A stretch of 64,000 nt of DNA, taken from positions 62,001-126,000 of the forward strand of contig JAISCA010000002.1 of assembly GCA_031265875.1 (NCBI GenBank), given 5' to 3'. This DNA is from Propionibacteriaceae bacterium (GTDB lineage Bacteria; Actinomycetota; Actinomycetes; Propionibacteriales; Propionibacteriaceae). The notes under the pieces were generated by a model that saw nothing but the letters and a program-made list of their open reading frames with translations, was not told the DNA's origin and searched no databases. Within the stretch, counting starts at the first letter, position 1; each line of letters starts with the position of its first letter. The position numbers were made by a program, and so were the translations under genes. Shown in pieces: positions 8,010 through 16,600 of this stretch.

Positions 8010-8869
8010 CGACGGACAAAGTCGCGGTCATCACCGGCGGGGGAGCCCCGCTCGGCTTGGCCTGCGCCCAGGAACTGTCCCGCCGCGGTCTCAGACTGCT
8101 TCTGATCGACCAAGATCTGGGCCAACCGGCCCAAGCCCTGGCCGACCAGGTGGCGGCTGGCCGGGTGGTCTTGGGCCAGTCCGACTTGGAGGACGTGCCG
8201 GCCCTGCGGCGAGCCATCGACGGCGCCGCCGACCGCTTCGGCCGGATCGACGTCTTGGCCAACTGTGTCTTAGAACCTGGTCCGGACGGCTGCTGGGAGG
8301 TGGACGAGGCGGCCTGGCAGCGCTGTCTGAGGGTCAACATGAAGTTGCCCTTCTTCGCCTTGCAGGCCTGCGTGCCGCACATGCGTCAGGTCGGCGGCGG
8401 CCGGGTGGTGAACCTGTCCTCCAGCCTGAGCGCCTACACCGATGGCCGGCACGGTCTGGTCTTCGGCTTGGCCAAGGCCGGCCTCAACTCCATGACCCGG
8501 CAGTGGGCGGTCGATCTCTGCTTAGACAACATTCAAGCCAACAGCCTGTGGATCGGCCCGGGCCGGCCCGAGGATCTGCCCCGGCCCCAGGCCGTGGCCC
8601 GATTCGTGGCCTGGTTGGCTTTGGACGCCACACCGTATCTCAACGGGGCCCAGATCCCCGTCGACGGCGGTGCCGCCCTCTTCCGTCAAGGCCGCCTCCT
8701 AGAAGCCCCCAAAAGTGTCCTCCCTCCGCTGCGCTCCGGTCCGGTACTTTTCGGGGGCCCCGAGACTCACCCCCAAAAGTGTCCTCCCTCCGCTGCGCTC
8801 CGGTCCGGTACTTTTCGGGGACCCCGAGAACCGAAACTCGGCTCATTCGTCGAAGTTTCAAACACCTAG
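8006..8869 (+). CDS. SDR-family protein lacking the catalytic tyrosine, with repeat-encoded tail
   Basis: 287 residues. The Rossmann motif TGGGAPLG (10-17), S139 and the PVDGGAALF C-terminal signature are present. The active-site motif is FGLAK: F153 replaces the catalytic tyrosine while K157 is kept. A normal SDR would end near residue 230; here about 55 further residues (from E233) are translated from two tandem 60-bp repeats at 8706-8829, so the tail looks like read-through into repeat DNA. Together with the upstream lysine-less SDR it could form a hetero-oligomer, as in BbsCD of toluene metabolism where one subunit lacks catalytic residues; this is an analogy only. Confidence 0.82.
   Translation: MTTDKVAVITGGGAPLGLACAQELSRRGLRLLLIDQDLGQPAQALADQVAAGRVVLGQSDLEDVPALRRAIDGAADRFGRIDVLANCVLEPGPDGCWEVDEAAWQRCLRVNMKLPFFALQACVPHMRQVGGGRVVNLSSSLSAYTDGRHGLVFGLAKAGLNSMTRQWAVDLCLDNIQANSLWIGPGRPEDLPRPQAVARFVAWLALDATPYLNGAQIPVDGGAALFRQGRLLEAPKSVLPPLRSGPVLFGGPETHPQKCPPSAALRSGTFRGPREPKLGSFVEVSNT
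8706..8765. repeat. 60-bp direct repeat, copy 1 (hairpin-forming)
   Basis: Copy 1 of a tandem pair differing from copy 2 (8770-8829) at one base. Its ends are self-complementary: CCCCCAAAAGT at the start and ACTTTTCGGGG near the end can pair around a C/G-rich centre (CGCTGCGCTCCGGTCCGG). The 25 bases at 8699-8723 recur in inverted orientation at 18081-18105 with one mismatch. It looks like a dispersed REP-type or terminator-like element. Confidence 0.85.
8770..8829. repeat. 60-bp direct repeat, copy 2 (hairpin-forming)
   Basis: Second copy with a 64-bp period relative to 8706-8765 and 59/60 identity. It has the same potential stem (CCCCCAAAAGT with ACTTTTCGGGG). It lies inside the open frame of the upstream SDR gene and forms most of its unusual C-terminal extension. 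Confidence 0.85.
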
Positions 8870-8929
8870 TGAAGCTAGGGGACGGATCGCCCGTGAACAT
8901 CGACTCAGCTCGCAGAGGAGACTAGAACC

Positions 8930-9601
8930 ATGGAACGAAGCCAATTGGCCGGCCTGATCGATCACGCCATGCTGGCCCCGGACGCCACCAACGAGGTGGT
9001 GCGTCAGGCCTGCCGGGTGGCGGTCGACCAGGGCTGCGCCGGCCTGGCCCTGAACGGTAGCAACATCAAATTCGCCTCGATCTTGACCAAGGGATCGCCG
9101 GTCAAGGTCGTGGCCGTCATCGGCGGCTTCCCCCTGGGCCGGACGCCGATCGCGGTCAAGGCCTACGAGGCCGGCCAAGCTGTCAAAGGCGGAGCCGACG
9201 AACTCGACCTCATGATCAATCTGGGAGCTTTCAAGGAGTGCAGCCCCGATTACCTCTTGAAAGAGGTCGGCCAGGTCGTCCAGCTGGCCGAGGGCCGTCC
9301 GGTCAAAGTCATTCTGGAGACCTGCTACCTGACCGACCAAGAGAAGGTCCGGGCCGCTCTGCTGGCCGGGGAGGCGGGGGCCAGCTGGGTCGAGACCTCG
9401 ACCGGCTTCGGCCCTGGCGGCGCCACCGTGGCCGATGTGGCTCTGCTGCGTTCCCAACTGCCGGCCACCGTCCAGATCAAGGCCTCCGGCGGCCTGCGTG
9501 GCTTAGAACAAGCCCGCAGCCTGTGGCAGGCCGGAGCCGCCCGCTTGGGCTGCTCGGCCACGCTCCAGCTGCTGGACGAGTGCGACGCCGCCACCGCCTG
9601 A
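8930..9601 (+). CDS. DeoC-like aldolase-fold protein with Schiff-base lysine replaced by Glu
   Basis: 223 residues, clearly homologous over its length to the DeoC at 2293 (DHAMLAPDAT, PLGRTPIAVK, ADELDLMINLG, VKVILETCYLT, STGFGPGGAT). D93 and the second lysine K184 (QIKASGGLR) remain, but the Schiff-base motif VKTSTGF is VETSTGF: E155 replaces the essential lysine (GAG codon at 9392-9394). A class I aldolase mechanism therefore looks impossible. It may be a pseudoenzyme, a subunit partner of the intact DeoC, or catalyse acid/base or metal-assisted chemistry on a related sugar phosphate. The start follows GAGGAG at 8915-8920. Confidence 0.85.
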   Translation: MERSQLAGLIDHAMLAPDATNEVVRQACRVAVDQGCAGLALNGSNIKFASILTKGSPVKVVAVIGGFPLGRTPIAVKAYEAGQAVKGGADELDLMINLGAFKECSPDYLLKEVGQVVQLAEGRPVKVILETCYLTDQEKVRAALLAGEAGASWVETSTGFGPGGATVADVALLRSQLPATVQIKASGGLRGLEQARSLWQAGAARLGCSATLQLLDECDAATA

Positions 9602-9656
9602 CGGCTCCGCCGAGCCGGCCGACCGCCGCTCGTGACAGACTCGGAAAGGAGTCGCA

Positions 9657-10010
9657 ATGCCTTGGATCCACCTCAGCACCACCCGCGCCTTGACCGAACA
9701 GGCCAAGGCCGAGTTGGCCGATGAAATCGGCCATCTGGTCGAGATCATCGCTGGCAAGTTCCACCAGAAGACCATGATCAGGATCGACGACGCCTGCCAG
9801 ATCTACCGGGGCGGCGAGCTGGCGCCGTGCGCCTTCATGGAGACGCGCATCATGATCCCGAACGACTGGGACCAGCAGGTCGAGTACGTCGATCAGTTGT
9901 ACGACCTGTTCGAGCGCAAGCTCGACCTCGATCGCAATCAGGTCTACTTCAACATGGTCGAGGGGCCCAGCTGGGGCTCGCGCGGCTCGCTCCATCGGAC
10001 CGGCGGTTAG
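9657..10010 (+). CDS. MIF/phenylpyruvate tautomerase-family protein
   Basis: 117 residues. After removal of Met the chain starts with proline (MPWIHLSTTRALT), the general base of the tautomerase superfamily. Length, the later CAFMETRIMIP strand and the LDLDRNQVYFNMVEGPSWG end resemble MIF-like phenylpyruvate tautomerases. These enzymes interconvert keto and enol forms of small acids. As last gene of the cluster, with a GGAAAGGAG ribosome site, it could ketonise an enol product released by the aldolases or dehydrogenases. The substrate is unknown. Confidence 0.8.
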   Translation: MPWIHLSTTRALTEQAKAELADEIGHLVEIIAGKFHQKTMIRIDDACQIYRGGELAPCAFMETRIMIPNDWDQQVEYVDQLYDLFERKLDLDRNQVYFNMVEGPSWGSRGSLHRTGG

Positions 10011-10303
10011 CGGGGCGGCCGCTCCTGAATCAGCCTGAATCAGGTGGATCGGCGACGTCGGCGCCGCACTGGCCGCGTCGTCGTCGGGTGACGCCGGCGC
10101 CGGGCCCGATCAGGGCGGATGGCCCGGCCGGTCGCGCGCGGCGACCGGGTCGGTTGGGCCACCCGAGGCATACTGGTGTGCCAGGGGCCGGACACCCGGA
10201 CCGGCGCGACCCGCGCTAGCGCGGCGTCAGGTCTTTCCCTAACCCGACGCTGGGGGTCGCCGGAGCCCAGGTTGGAGGACGCCATGCGTCCAGCCCTGAC
10301 GAA
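10011..10303. other. Intergenic region between the tautomerase and LCP genes
   Basis: About 290 bases of GC-rich DNA with no gene I can support except the 7-codon open frame at 10284. A near-palindrome GGCATACTGGTGTGCC (10167-10182) contains CATACT, a possible -10 element for the LCP gene. No clear terminator for the upstream cluster was recognised. Confidence 0.4.
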
Positions 10304-10307
10304 GTGA
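10284..10307 (+). other. Possible 7-codon leader ORF coupled to the LCP gene
   Basis: ATG at 10284, preceded by a strong GGAGGA site (10275-10280), encodes MRPALTK and stops with a TGA that overlaps the GTG start of the LCP gene (GTGA at 10304-10307). The LCP start has no ribosome site of its own, so re-initiation after this mini-ORF is plausible. It could also be coincidence. Confidence 0.3.
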
Positions 10308-11758
10308 GGTGGGCTTTGGTTCAGCCCGACGACCCGTACAGCGTCGAACGCCGTTGCCAGGCCGTCTGGACCCGGCGCGCCATAGCCCTGTTGGTGATGG
10401 GCCTGGCGCTGCCCGGCGCGGCCCAGATCGCCCACGGCGACCGGCGCTGGGGCCGGTTGGGCTATCGCCTGTGGGGAATCGTGGCGCTCCTGCTGGGGCT
10501 GATCGGCTTGTCCGCCTGGCTGGCCCGAGGCCCGCTGCTGACCGTCTTGGGCACGGGCTGGGTCTTGCAGGCGTTGGCCGTCGGGGTGGCGCTGGTCGGC
10601 GCCGCCTGGCTGGTGATCTGGATCAACACCTGGTGGCTGACCCGTCCCCGGCGACTGGGCCGGGTCCGAGGCCTGGTGGTGACCGCTTTGTCGGTGCTGG
10701 TGGCGGTCGGACTGGTGGTCGGCTCCGGCGCCTTGGCCCGCGCGCTCTTCGTGGCCGGATCGTCGATCAGTTCCATCTTCGGCGGCGGCGGCGACGTCAA
10801 ACCGAAGGACGGCCGCTACAACATCCTCCTGTTGGGGGCCGACTCCGGCGCCGACCGGGAAGGGCTGAGGCCCGACTCGATCACGGTGGCCAGCGTCGAC
10901 GCCGACAGCGGGCGGACCGTCTTGCTGTCTCTGCCGCGCAATCTGGAGGACGTGCCCTTCCCGGAGGACTCGCCTCTGCACGGGCTGTATCCGAGCGGCT
11001 ATAGCTGCGGCAGCCACGAGTGCATGCTGAACGCCGTCTATCTGCTCGGCCGTCAGCACGCCGATCTCTACCCGGCGGTCGGCGACCCCGGCCTAGCCGC
11101 CACCATGGACGCGGTCCGGGGCGTCACCGGGTTGGACTTGAACTACTACGCCATGGTCAACATGGAAGGTTTCGTAGCCCTGATCGACGCCTTCGGCGGC
11201 ATCGATCTGACCATCAACCAGCGGGTCCCGGTGGGCACTCACAACCAGGTCGACTGGTGGATCGAACCCGGCCCGAGCGTCCATCTGAGCGGGGAGCAGG
11301 CGCTCTGGTTCGCCCGCACCCGCGTGGGATCGGACGACTACGACCGGATGCGGCGCCAGAAATGCGTCATGGCGGCCATGCTGAACCAACTCGACCCGGT
11401 CAACGTGGCCACCCGCTTCACCTCGATCGCCCAGGCCTCGGGCCAGGTCCTGATCACCAACGTGCCGTCGGGCCAACTCGGCGTCCTAGCTCAGCTGGCC
11501 TTGCGAGCCCGGCGTCTGCCGGTGGCCAGTCTCTCCTTCACCCCGCCCTTGATCCACTCCGGCAGTCCGGACTTCGACCTCATCCGCTCCCTGGTGCGCT
11601 CTGAGATCGAACGCGCCGAAGCCCTCGACGCCGGGCCCGGGCCGGTCTCGGACCCGACCTCGACGTCGGCCACCGTCCCCGTTCAGCCGTCAGCCTCGGC
11701 GCCTCCGAGCGAGCCGACCAATCAGGTGGACGATCTGCAGGCCGTCTGCTCCGTCTGA
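10304..11758 (+). CDS. LytR-CpsA-Psr (LCP) family cell-wall glycopolymer ligase
   Basis: 484 residues. The N-terminal third has four hydrophobic segments (about residues 26-46, 50-72, 83-105 and 122-146), then an extracellular LCP domain: YNILLLGADSGADREGLRPDSITVASVD, SLPRNLEDVP, GLDLNYYAMVNMEGFVALIDAFGGIDLTI and LWFARTRVGSDDYDRMRRQKCVMAAML. LCP enzymes move undecaprenyl-linked glycopolymers onto peptidoglycan. A Ser/Pro/Thr-rich C-terminal tail follows. The neighbouring GDP-mannose and glycosyltransferase genes fit an envelope-polysaccharide role. Start GTG 10304 is uncertain (see the leader ORF). Confidence 0.88.
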   Translation: MRWALVQPDDPYSVERRCQAVWTRRAIALLVMGLALPGAAQIAHGDRRWGRLGYRLWGIVALLLGLIGLSAWLARGPLLTVLGTGWVLQALAVGVALVGAAWLVIWINTWWLTRPRRLGRVRGLVVTALSVLVAVGLVVGSGALARALFVAGSSISSIFGGGGDVKPKDGRYNILLLGADSGADREGLRPDSITVASVDADSGRTVLLSLPRNLEDVPFPEDSPLHGLYPSGYSCGSHECMLNAVYLLGRQHADLYPAVGDPGLAATMDAVRGVTGLDLNYYAMVNMEGFVALIDAFGGIDLTINQRVPVGTHNQVDWWIEPGPSVHLSGEQALWFARTRVGSDDYDRMRRQKCVMAAMLNQLDPVNVATRFTSIAQASGQVLITNVPSGQLGVLAQLALRARRLPVASLSFTPPLIHSGSPDFDLIRSLVRSEIERAEALDAGPGPVSDPTSTSATVPVQPSASAPPSEPTNQVDDLQAVCSV

Positions 11759-11771
11759 GGGGCCACGACAC

Positions 11772-11777
11772 TAGACT
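11772..11777 (+). promoter_or_regulatory. -10 element of a leaderless manC transcript
   Basis: TAGACT ends 7 bases before the GTG start at 11785, placing the expected transcription start on or next to the start codon. There is no Shine-Dalgarno sequence. The same spacing recurs upstream of several other genes in the window. Confidence 0.5.
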
Positions 11778-11784
11778 CGGGCTC

Positions 11785-12861
11785 GTGCGTTACGTCGTCA
11801 TCTTGGCCGGAGGCTCCGGCACCAGACTATGGCCGTTGTCGCGTCAGGGGCTGCCGAAGCAGTTGCTGCGCCTGATCGGCGGCCGTTCCCTGCTGCGCCT
11901 GGCCTACGACCGGGCCCTGCTGCTGGCGCCGCCGGAGAGAATCTTGATCTGCGCCTCGGCCTCGTACACCGACATCATCAAGGGGCAGCTGCCGGGGCTG
12001 CCGGCGGCCAACCTGCTGGGCGAGCCGGTCGGGCGCGATTCGCTCAGCGCGGTGGCTTGGTCGCTGGCTCTGATCGCCGACCATGATCCGGCGGCCACTG
12101 TGGCGGTGTTGTCGGCCGATCACGTCATCACGCCGGCGGAGGCTTTGCGCGACGCCTTGGAGGCGGCCTTCCAAGCGGCCGAGGCCGACGCTCAGGCCTT
12201 GGTCACGTTGGGGGTGGCGCCGACTAAACCCCACACCGGCTTCGGCTACCTGCGCCGGGGCGATCCGGTGACGGCCGCTGAGCGGGCCTTCAAGGTCTTG
12301 GAGTTCGCCGAGAAGCCGACCTTGGGCCAGGCCGAGGTTTACTTGGCGGCCGGCGATTGGTGGTGGAACTCAGGCATGTTCTGCTGGCGGGCCGAGACCT
12401 GGGCTAGGCAATTGGCCCAGCTCAAGCCGGACACCGCTCGTACCATCGCCGCCATCGTGGCCGAGCCGGACCGCCTGGGCCAGCTCTACCCCGAGCTGGA
12501 GCGGATCAGTCTCGACTACGCCATCATGGAGCCGGTCTCGCGCGGGGCCACCGACGCCCACGTCCTGGCCGTGCCCCTGACCGCCGAATGGGGCGACGTC
12601 GGCGGCTTCCCGGCCTTGGCGCCGTACTTGGACCAGGTCGACGGCAACGCCGTGCTGGGCCGGGTGGTCAGCCTCGACAGCCAGGACAATCTGATCGTCA
12701 ATTCCGGTTCGGACGGCTCGCTGGTTGCCGTGGTCGGATTGAAGGACACCGTGGTCGTGACAAGTGACAACATCACTCTGGTGTGTCCCTTGGATCGGGC
12801 CGAGGACATCAAACGCCTAGTCGATCGGGTCAAGACTCAGTTGGGAGACGACTTTGCCTGA
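11785..12861 (+). CDS. manC: Mannose-1-phosphate guanylyltransferase
   Basis: 358 residues. The nucleotidyltransferase signature VILAGGSGTRLWPLSR is at the N terminus, followed by GRDSLSAVAWSLAL, VLSADHVI, the FVEKP-like EFAEKP, the WNSGMF motif and EWGDVGGFPALA, all characteristic of GDP-mannose pyrophosphorylases. It makes GDP-mannose from mannose-1-phosphate and GTP, the donor for mannosylated glycolipids, lipoglycans and polysaccharides; the phosphomannomutase that supplies its substrate is encoded at 19002. The start is a leaderless-type GTG. Confidence 0.92.
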   Translation: MRYVVILAGGSGTRLWPLSRQGLPKQLLRLIGGRSLLRLAYDRALLLAPPERILICASASYTDIIKGQLPGLPAANLLGEPVGRDSLSAVAWSLALIADHDPAATVAVLSADHVITPAEALRDALEAAFQAAEADAQALVTLGVAPTKPHTGFGYLRRGDPVTAAERAFKVLEFAEKPTLGQAEVYLAAGDWWWNSGMFCWRAETWARQLAQLKPDTARTIAAIVAEPDRLGQLYPELERISLDYAIMEPVSRGATDAHVLAVPLTAEWGDVGGFPALAPYLDQVDGNAVLGRVVSLDSQDNLIVNSGSDGSLVAVVGLKDTVVVTSDNITLVCPLDRAEDIKRLVDRVKTQLGDDFA

Positions 12862-13267
12862 ACCGACCGGACGGCCCCGTCACCGTGCTCTCGGCGGACT
12901 GCTCAGCCTGGCTGCCGTCGCGGCGGCCGGGGTCGGTCTGCTGGTCCGGTTCGCCCCGGACCGGCTGGCCGACGGGCTGGGACGGGAGGCCTTGGATCAG
13001 ACCCTCTGGCTGACGGCCGCCCTGCTGGCTTTGGCGGCGGTGGCGCTGGTGATCGGGCTGATCCTGCTGTTCCAGCGCCGGTCCGCCCGCCGCCCGGACC
13101 GGGCCGATCAGTCGTCCGGCCCGTCCGACAGCAGTCGCGACCAGCCGCCGATCGAGCCGCCACCGGCCGACCATTGCCCGCCTGACCAGGCCATCGGCCG
13201 AGGTTGGGCGCGGGCGGTGGACCTGGTCGAGTCCGACGATCCGACCAGTCGGACCGGTCTAAGCTAA
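12854..13267 (+). CDS. Small membrane protein of unknown function
   Basis: 137 residues from TTG 12854, overlapping the manC stop by 8 bases; a GGGAGA site lies at 12843-12848. Two transmembrane helices (about residues 13-32 and 50-71) are followed by a basic RRSARRPDR stretch and a long Pro/Asp/Ser-rich cytoplasmic or periplasmic tail. No family was recognised. Overlap with manC suggests co-expression. Confidence 0.55.
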   Translation: MPEPTGRPRHRALGGLLSLAAVAAAGVGLLVRFAPDRLADGLGREALDQTLWLTAALLALAAVALVIGLILLFQRRSARRPDRADQSSGPSDSSRDQPPIEPPPADHCPPDQAIGRGWARAVDLVESDDPTSRTGLS

Positions 13268-13385
13268 ACGGGTCTTCCGCCAGGTCTTGACTGGAGGGAA
13301 GGATACTGGTGTAATTACCGGAAGCTGTCTGGCCGGTTTGGCCGGCGGCAATCTCAGCGGGCGTTCGGCGAGAGGAGTGATTGAG

Positions 13386-13643
13386 TTGACATCCATTCTC
13401 GGCCTACCGTATCTCAGCGATGAAGACGCGCTCTCCTGGCAAGGGTCCGCTCTCTGCGCTCAAACCGATCCCGAGGCCTTCTTCCCCGAGAAGGGCGGGT
13501 CGACGCGCGAGGCCAAAATGGTCTGCCAGGGCTGCGAAGTGCAGCGTGAATGTCTTGAGTACGCGCTGACCAACGATGAGCGCTTCGGCATCTGGGGTGG
13601 CCTGAGCGAGAGGGAACGACGTAAGCTCAAGCGACGCGCGTAG
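13386..13643 (+). CDS. whiB2: WhiB-family iron-sulfur regulator (WhiB2 type)
   Basis: 85 residues from TTG 13386, chosen because GAGAGGAG at 13369-13376 is correctly spaced; in-frame starts further upstream (13287, GTG 13377) precede or overlap that site. Four cysteines (C24, C47, C50, C56) form the [4Fe-4S] ligand set, in ALCAQTDPEAFFPEKGGST and CQGCEVQREC, followed by the GIWGG turn and a basic RRKLKRRA tail that contacts DNA. The sequence closely matches actinobacterial WhiB2/WhmD, needed for septation, and the flanking genes match the usual whiB2 neighbourhood. Confidence 0.92.
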   Translation: MTSILGLPYLSDEDALSWQGSALCAQTDPEAFFPEKGGSTREAKMVCQGCEVQRECLEYALTNDERFGIWGGLSERERRKLKRRA

Positions 13644-13669
13644 ACGGTCTACGCCGCTGCTGGGGCTAG

Positions 13670-16600
13670 GTGTTCATGGAGTTGACCTCGTTAGAGACGG
13701 CCAGTTGGTTCCTCGACAAACCGGAGCCCAACGCGGTCGACCCGACCGGACAGCGCGTCACCGCCATCCTGGTCTCCCGTAATGGCGCCGCTTGGCTGCC
13801 CGACACCCTGGCCGGACTGGCCGCTTCCACCATCCGTCCCCACGAGGTCATCGCGGTCGACAATCGGTCGGAGGACAATTCGGCCGAACTGCTGCAGGAG
13901 GCCTGCCGCCAAGGCGTCGTCGATCTGGTCTTGACCGGTTCGACCTCGGCCTCTTTCGGCGACGCCGTCCACCAAGCCTTGGACGAGGCGACCGGGCGGG
14001 ACGACTGGATCTGGCTTTTGCACGACGACGCCGTGCCCGACCCGACCGCTCTGGCCGAGCTGTTGACGCTGTCCCTGCGCACCCCCGGTCTGGCCATCGC
14101 CGTGCCCCTGTCGGTCCGGCCCAGCCGGCGCCGCCACGCCTCCATGACCTTGGAGCTGGGGGCCTCGATCTCCGGCACCGGCCGGCGTCACGTCGACGTC
14201 GAGGCGGGTGAGGCCGCCCAAGGCCAGTACGACCCCCAGGTCTCGCTGGGCGGTTCGACCTGCGGCATGTTGATCCGGCGCGACGCCTTCGACGCCCTGC
14301 ATGGCTTCCATGCCGCCATCCCGTCCTATCGCGACGGCGTCGACCTGGGCTGGCGGGCCAATCTGGCCGGCTACCGCGTCATGACCTGCCCCGAAGCCCG
14401 TTTCGTGCATCATCAGGCCGGCCGTTCGGAACGGCGCGTCGGCACCATCGCGCAGGGCCGCCGGCGCAGCGAGGTGGCCTGGGACCGGCTCATGGGCATG
14501 CGCCTGGTGGCGGCCCACGCCACGGGCCTGGGCCGGCTCCTGGTCTGGTCGCGCCTGGTCCTGGGGGCCTTGTTGCGCGGCCTCGGTTTCCTGCTCGACA
14601 AGGCTCCCGACCAGGCCCTGGACGAGATGCACGCCCTGATCGACTTCGTCCGCTCGGCTAAACCGGTGGCCCGGCTGAGGCGCCGGATCGAACGGATCGC
14701 GGCCAGCCCGACCGACCGTCAGCGGGCCAACGCGCTGCGCCCGCTCTGGTGGTCGACCTTCGTGGTGTTGGGCGACCGGGTGGCGGACAACATCCGCCGG
14801 GCTCTGTCCTCGGGCCGGGACGAGCAGATCTCCTTGGGCGACCTGCTGGGGGACGAGTACGAGTCCCGCGCCGGCGAGGCTCCGGCCCGGCTGCCGGTCT
14901 GGGTCTGGGTGGCCGGAGCGGCCCTGCTCAGTCTGATCGCCGGACGCCGCTTGCTCGGCTCCGGGCCAGTCCGGGCTTCGCAGTTGCTGGCCGCGCCGGA
15001 CACCCTGGGCCAGGCTTACGACGTGGCCTTGACCATGCCGCCCGGTCTGCCCGGACGTCCCTCGGCCTGGCTGCTGCTGGAGTCCATCGGTTCGACCATC
15101 GCGCTGCGCCCGACCTGGTTCGTGGTCGCTTTGCTGATGGCGGCGGTGCCCTTGACCGGACTGGTGGCGGCTTGGTACTTACGGCACCATCTGGGCCAGC
15201 ACCGGCGCATCAGCTGGGTCATGGCGCTGGCCTACGCCCTCCTGCCGGTCTTGTTGGGCGGTCTCAACCGAGGCGCCCTCTGGTTGGTCGTGCTGGCTAT
15301 CGGTCTGCCCTTCTTCGTGGCTTGGTTGCACCGCTGGGGGACCCAGACGGAGGGGGTGCGAGCCTGGCAGCCGGCCGCCGGTGTGGCTTTGGCTTTGGCT
15401 TTGGCCGTGCCGATCCTGCCTTTGCTGTGGGTCCCGGCGGCGGCGGCCGTGGTGGTGACGGTGATCCGGACCGGCCAGGGGGTTTGGTCCTGGGTGCGGG
15501 CGGGCTTGGCCATGGGCTTCCCCCTGCTGTTGTGGGCCGATTGGCTGATCTCTTTGCGCTTGACCCCAGGCCGGCTGTTGACCACGCCGGCGCCGCTCCT
15601 GAACGGCACCACCAACGACTCCGCTTGGCAGATTCTGCTGGGACGGACCGGCGCCGTCGGGCAGCCGCCCCTGTGGGTCTCGATCGTCGTCATCGGCCTG
15701 CTCTGGCTGGCCGCCCTGATCGCCGCCGCGCGTCTGCCCAGGCGTTCACCTATCTTGGTCGCCGGTCTGGTTTTCGTCGCCGTCGGCGTCGTCCTGTCGC
15801 GCTTCCTGGTCCGGATCGACACCAGCGAGGCCATGCCCGATCCGGCGCCTTGGCTGTTGATCGGTTTCGCCGCTCTGCTGTCTTTGGCGGTGTCTTGGCT
15901 GAGCGAGGCTTCGACCAGTTTGGCCCAGCGCGATTTCGGCGCCGCCCAGGCCTTGGTCGGGGTGGTCTCGATGGCTTTGACCGCGGTCACCTTGGTCAGC
16001 CTGGGCTGGTGGGTGGTCGGTGGCATGACTGAGCTGAGCCGGGGCGACAGCGGCAGCACGCCGCTCTACCTGGCCCAGAGCGAGCGGGCCACCGGCGCCA
16101 GCAGTCTGATCATCGACCAAGTCGCGCTGCCGCCAGCTTGGACCCTGCGCTCGGACGGCCGGGCCACCTGGGGTCAGGGCGAGACCCGGACCGGGGCGCT
16201 GGCCTCGCCCACGGGCTGGCACTGGGCCCAGCAAGCGGTGGCTCAGATCGCGGCCGGGCGTTACGACGAGGAGTTGACCGCCCATCTCATCACCCTCGGC
16301 GTCGGCTACATCGCCATCGTGGCGCCCGACCCCGACACGGTGGCGGCCTTGGACGCCTCGGTCGGCTTGCGACGGTCCTCGAACGAGGACGGCACCATCG
16401 TTTGGGCCTTGGTCGATCTGCCCACTAAGACCCAGGTGATCGGGCCGGACGGGGCCGTCCTGTCGCTCAAACCGAGCGACGGGGTGGCGGCCGTGTCCGA
16501 TGCCAGGTTGGCTTTGAGCCAGCCGGTCGACCCGGATATCGAAGTCAGAGTCGGCGGGGTCCGGTTGGAGCCGGTCGACTCGGTCGACTGGCGGGCCACC

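Noticed and set aside
2293..9601. Deoxynucleoside salvage operon
   Set aside because: Only DeoC-type genes are present; no nucleoside phosphorylase, phosphopentomutase or cytidine deaminase, and the other genes point to a different sugar pathway.
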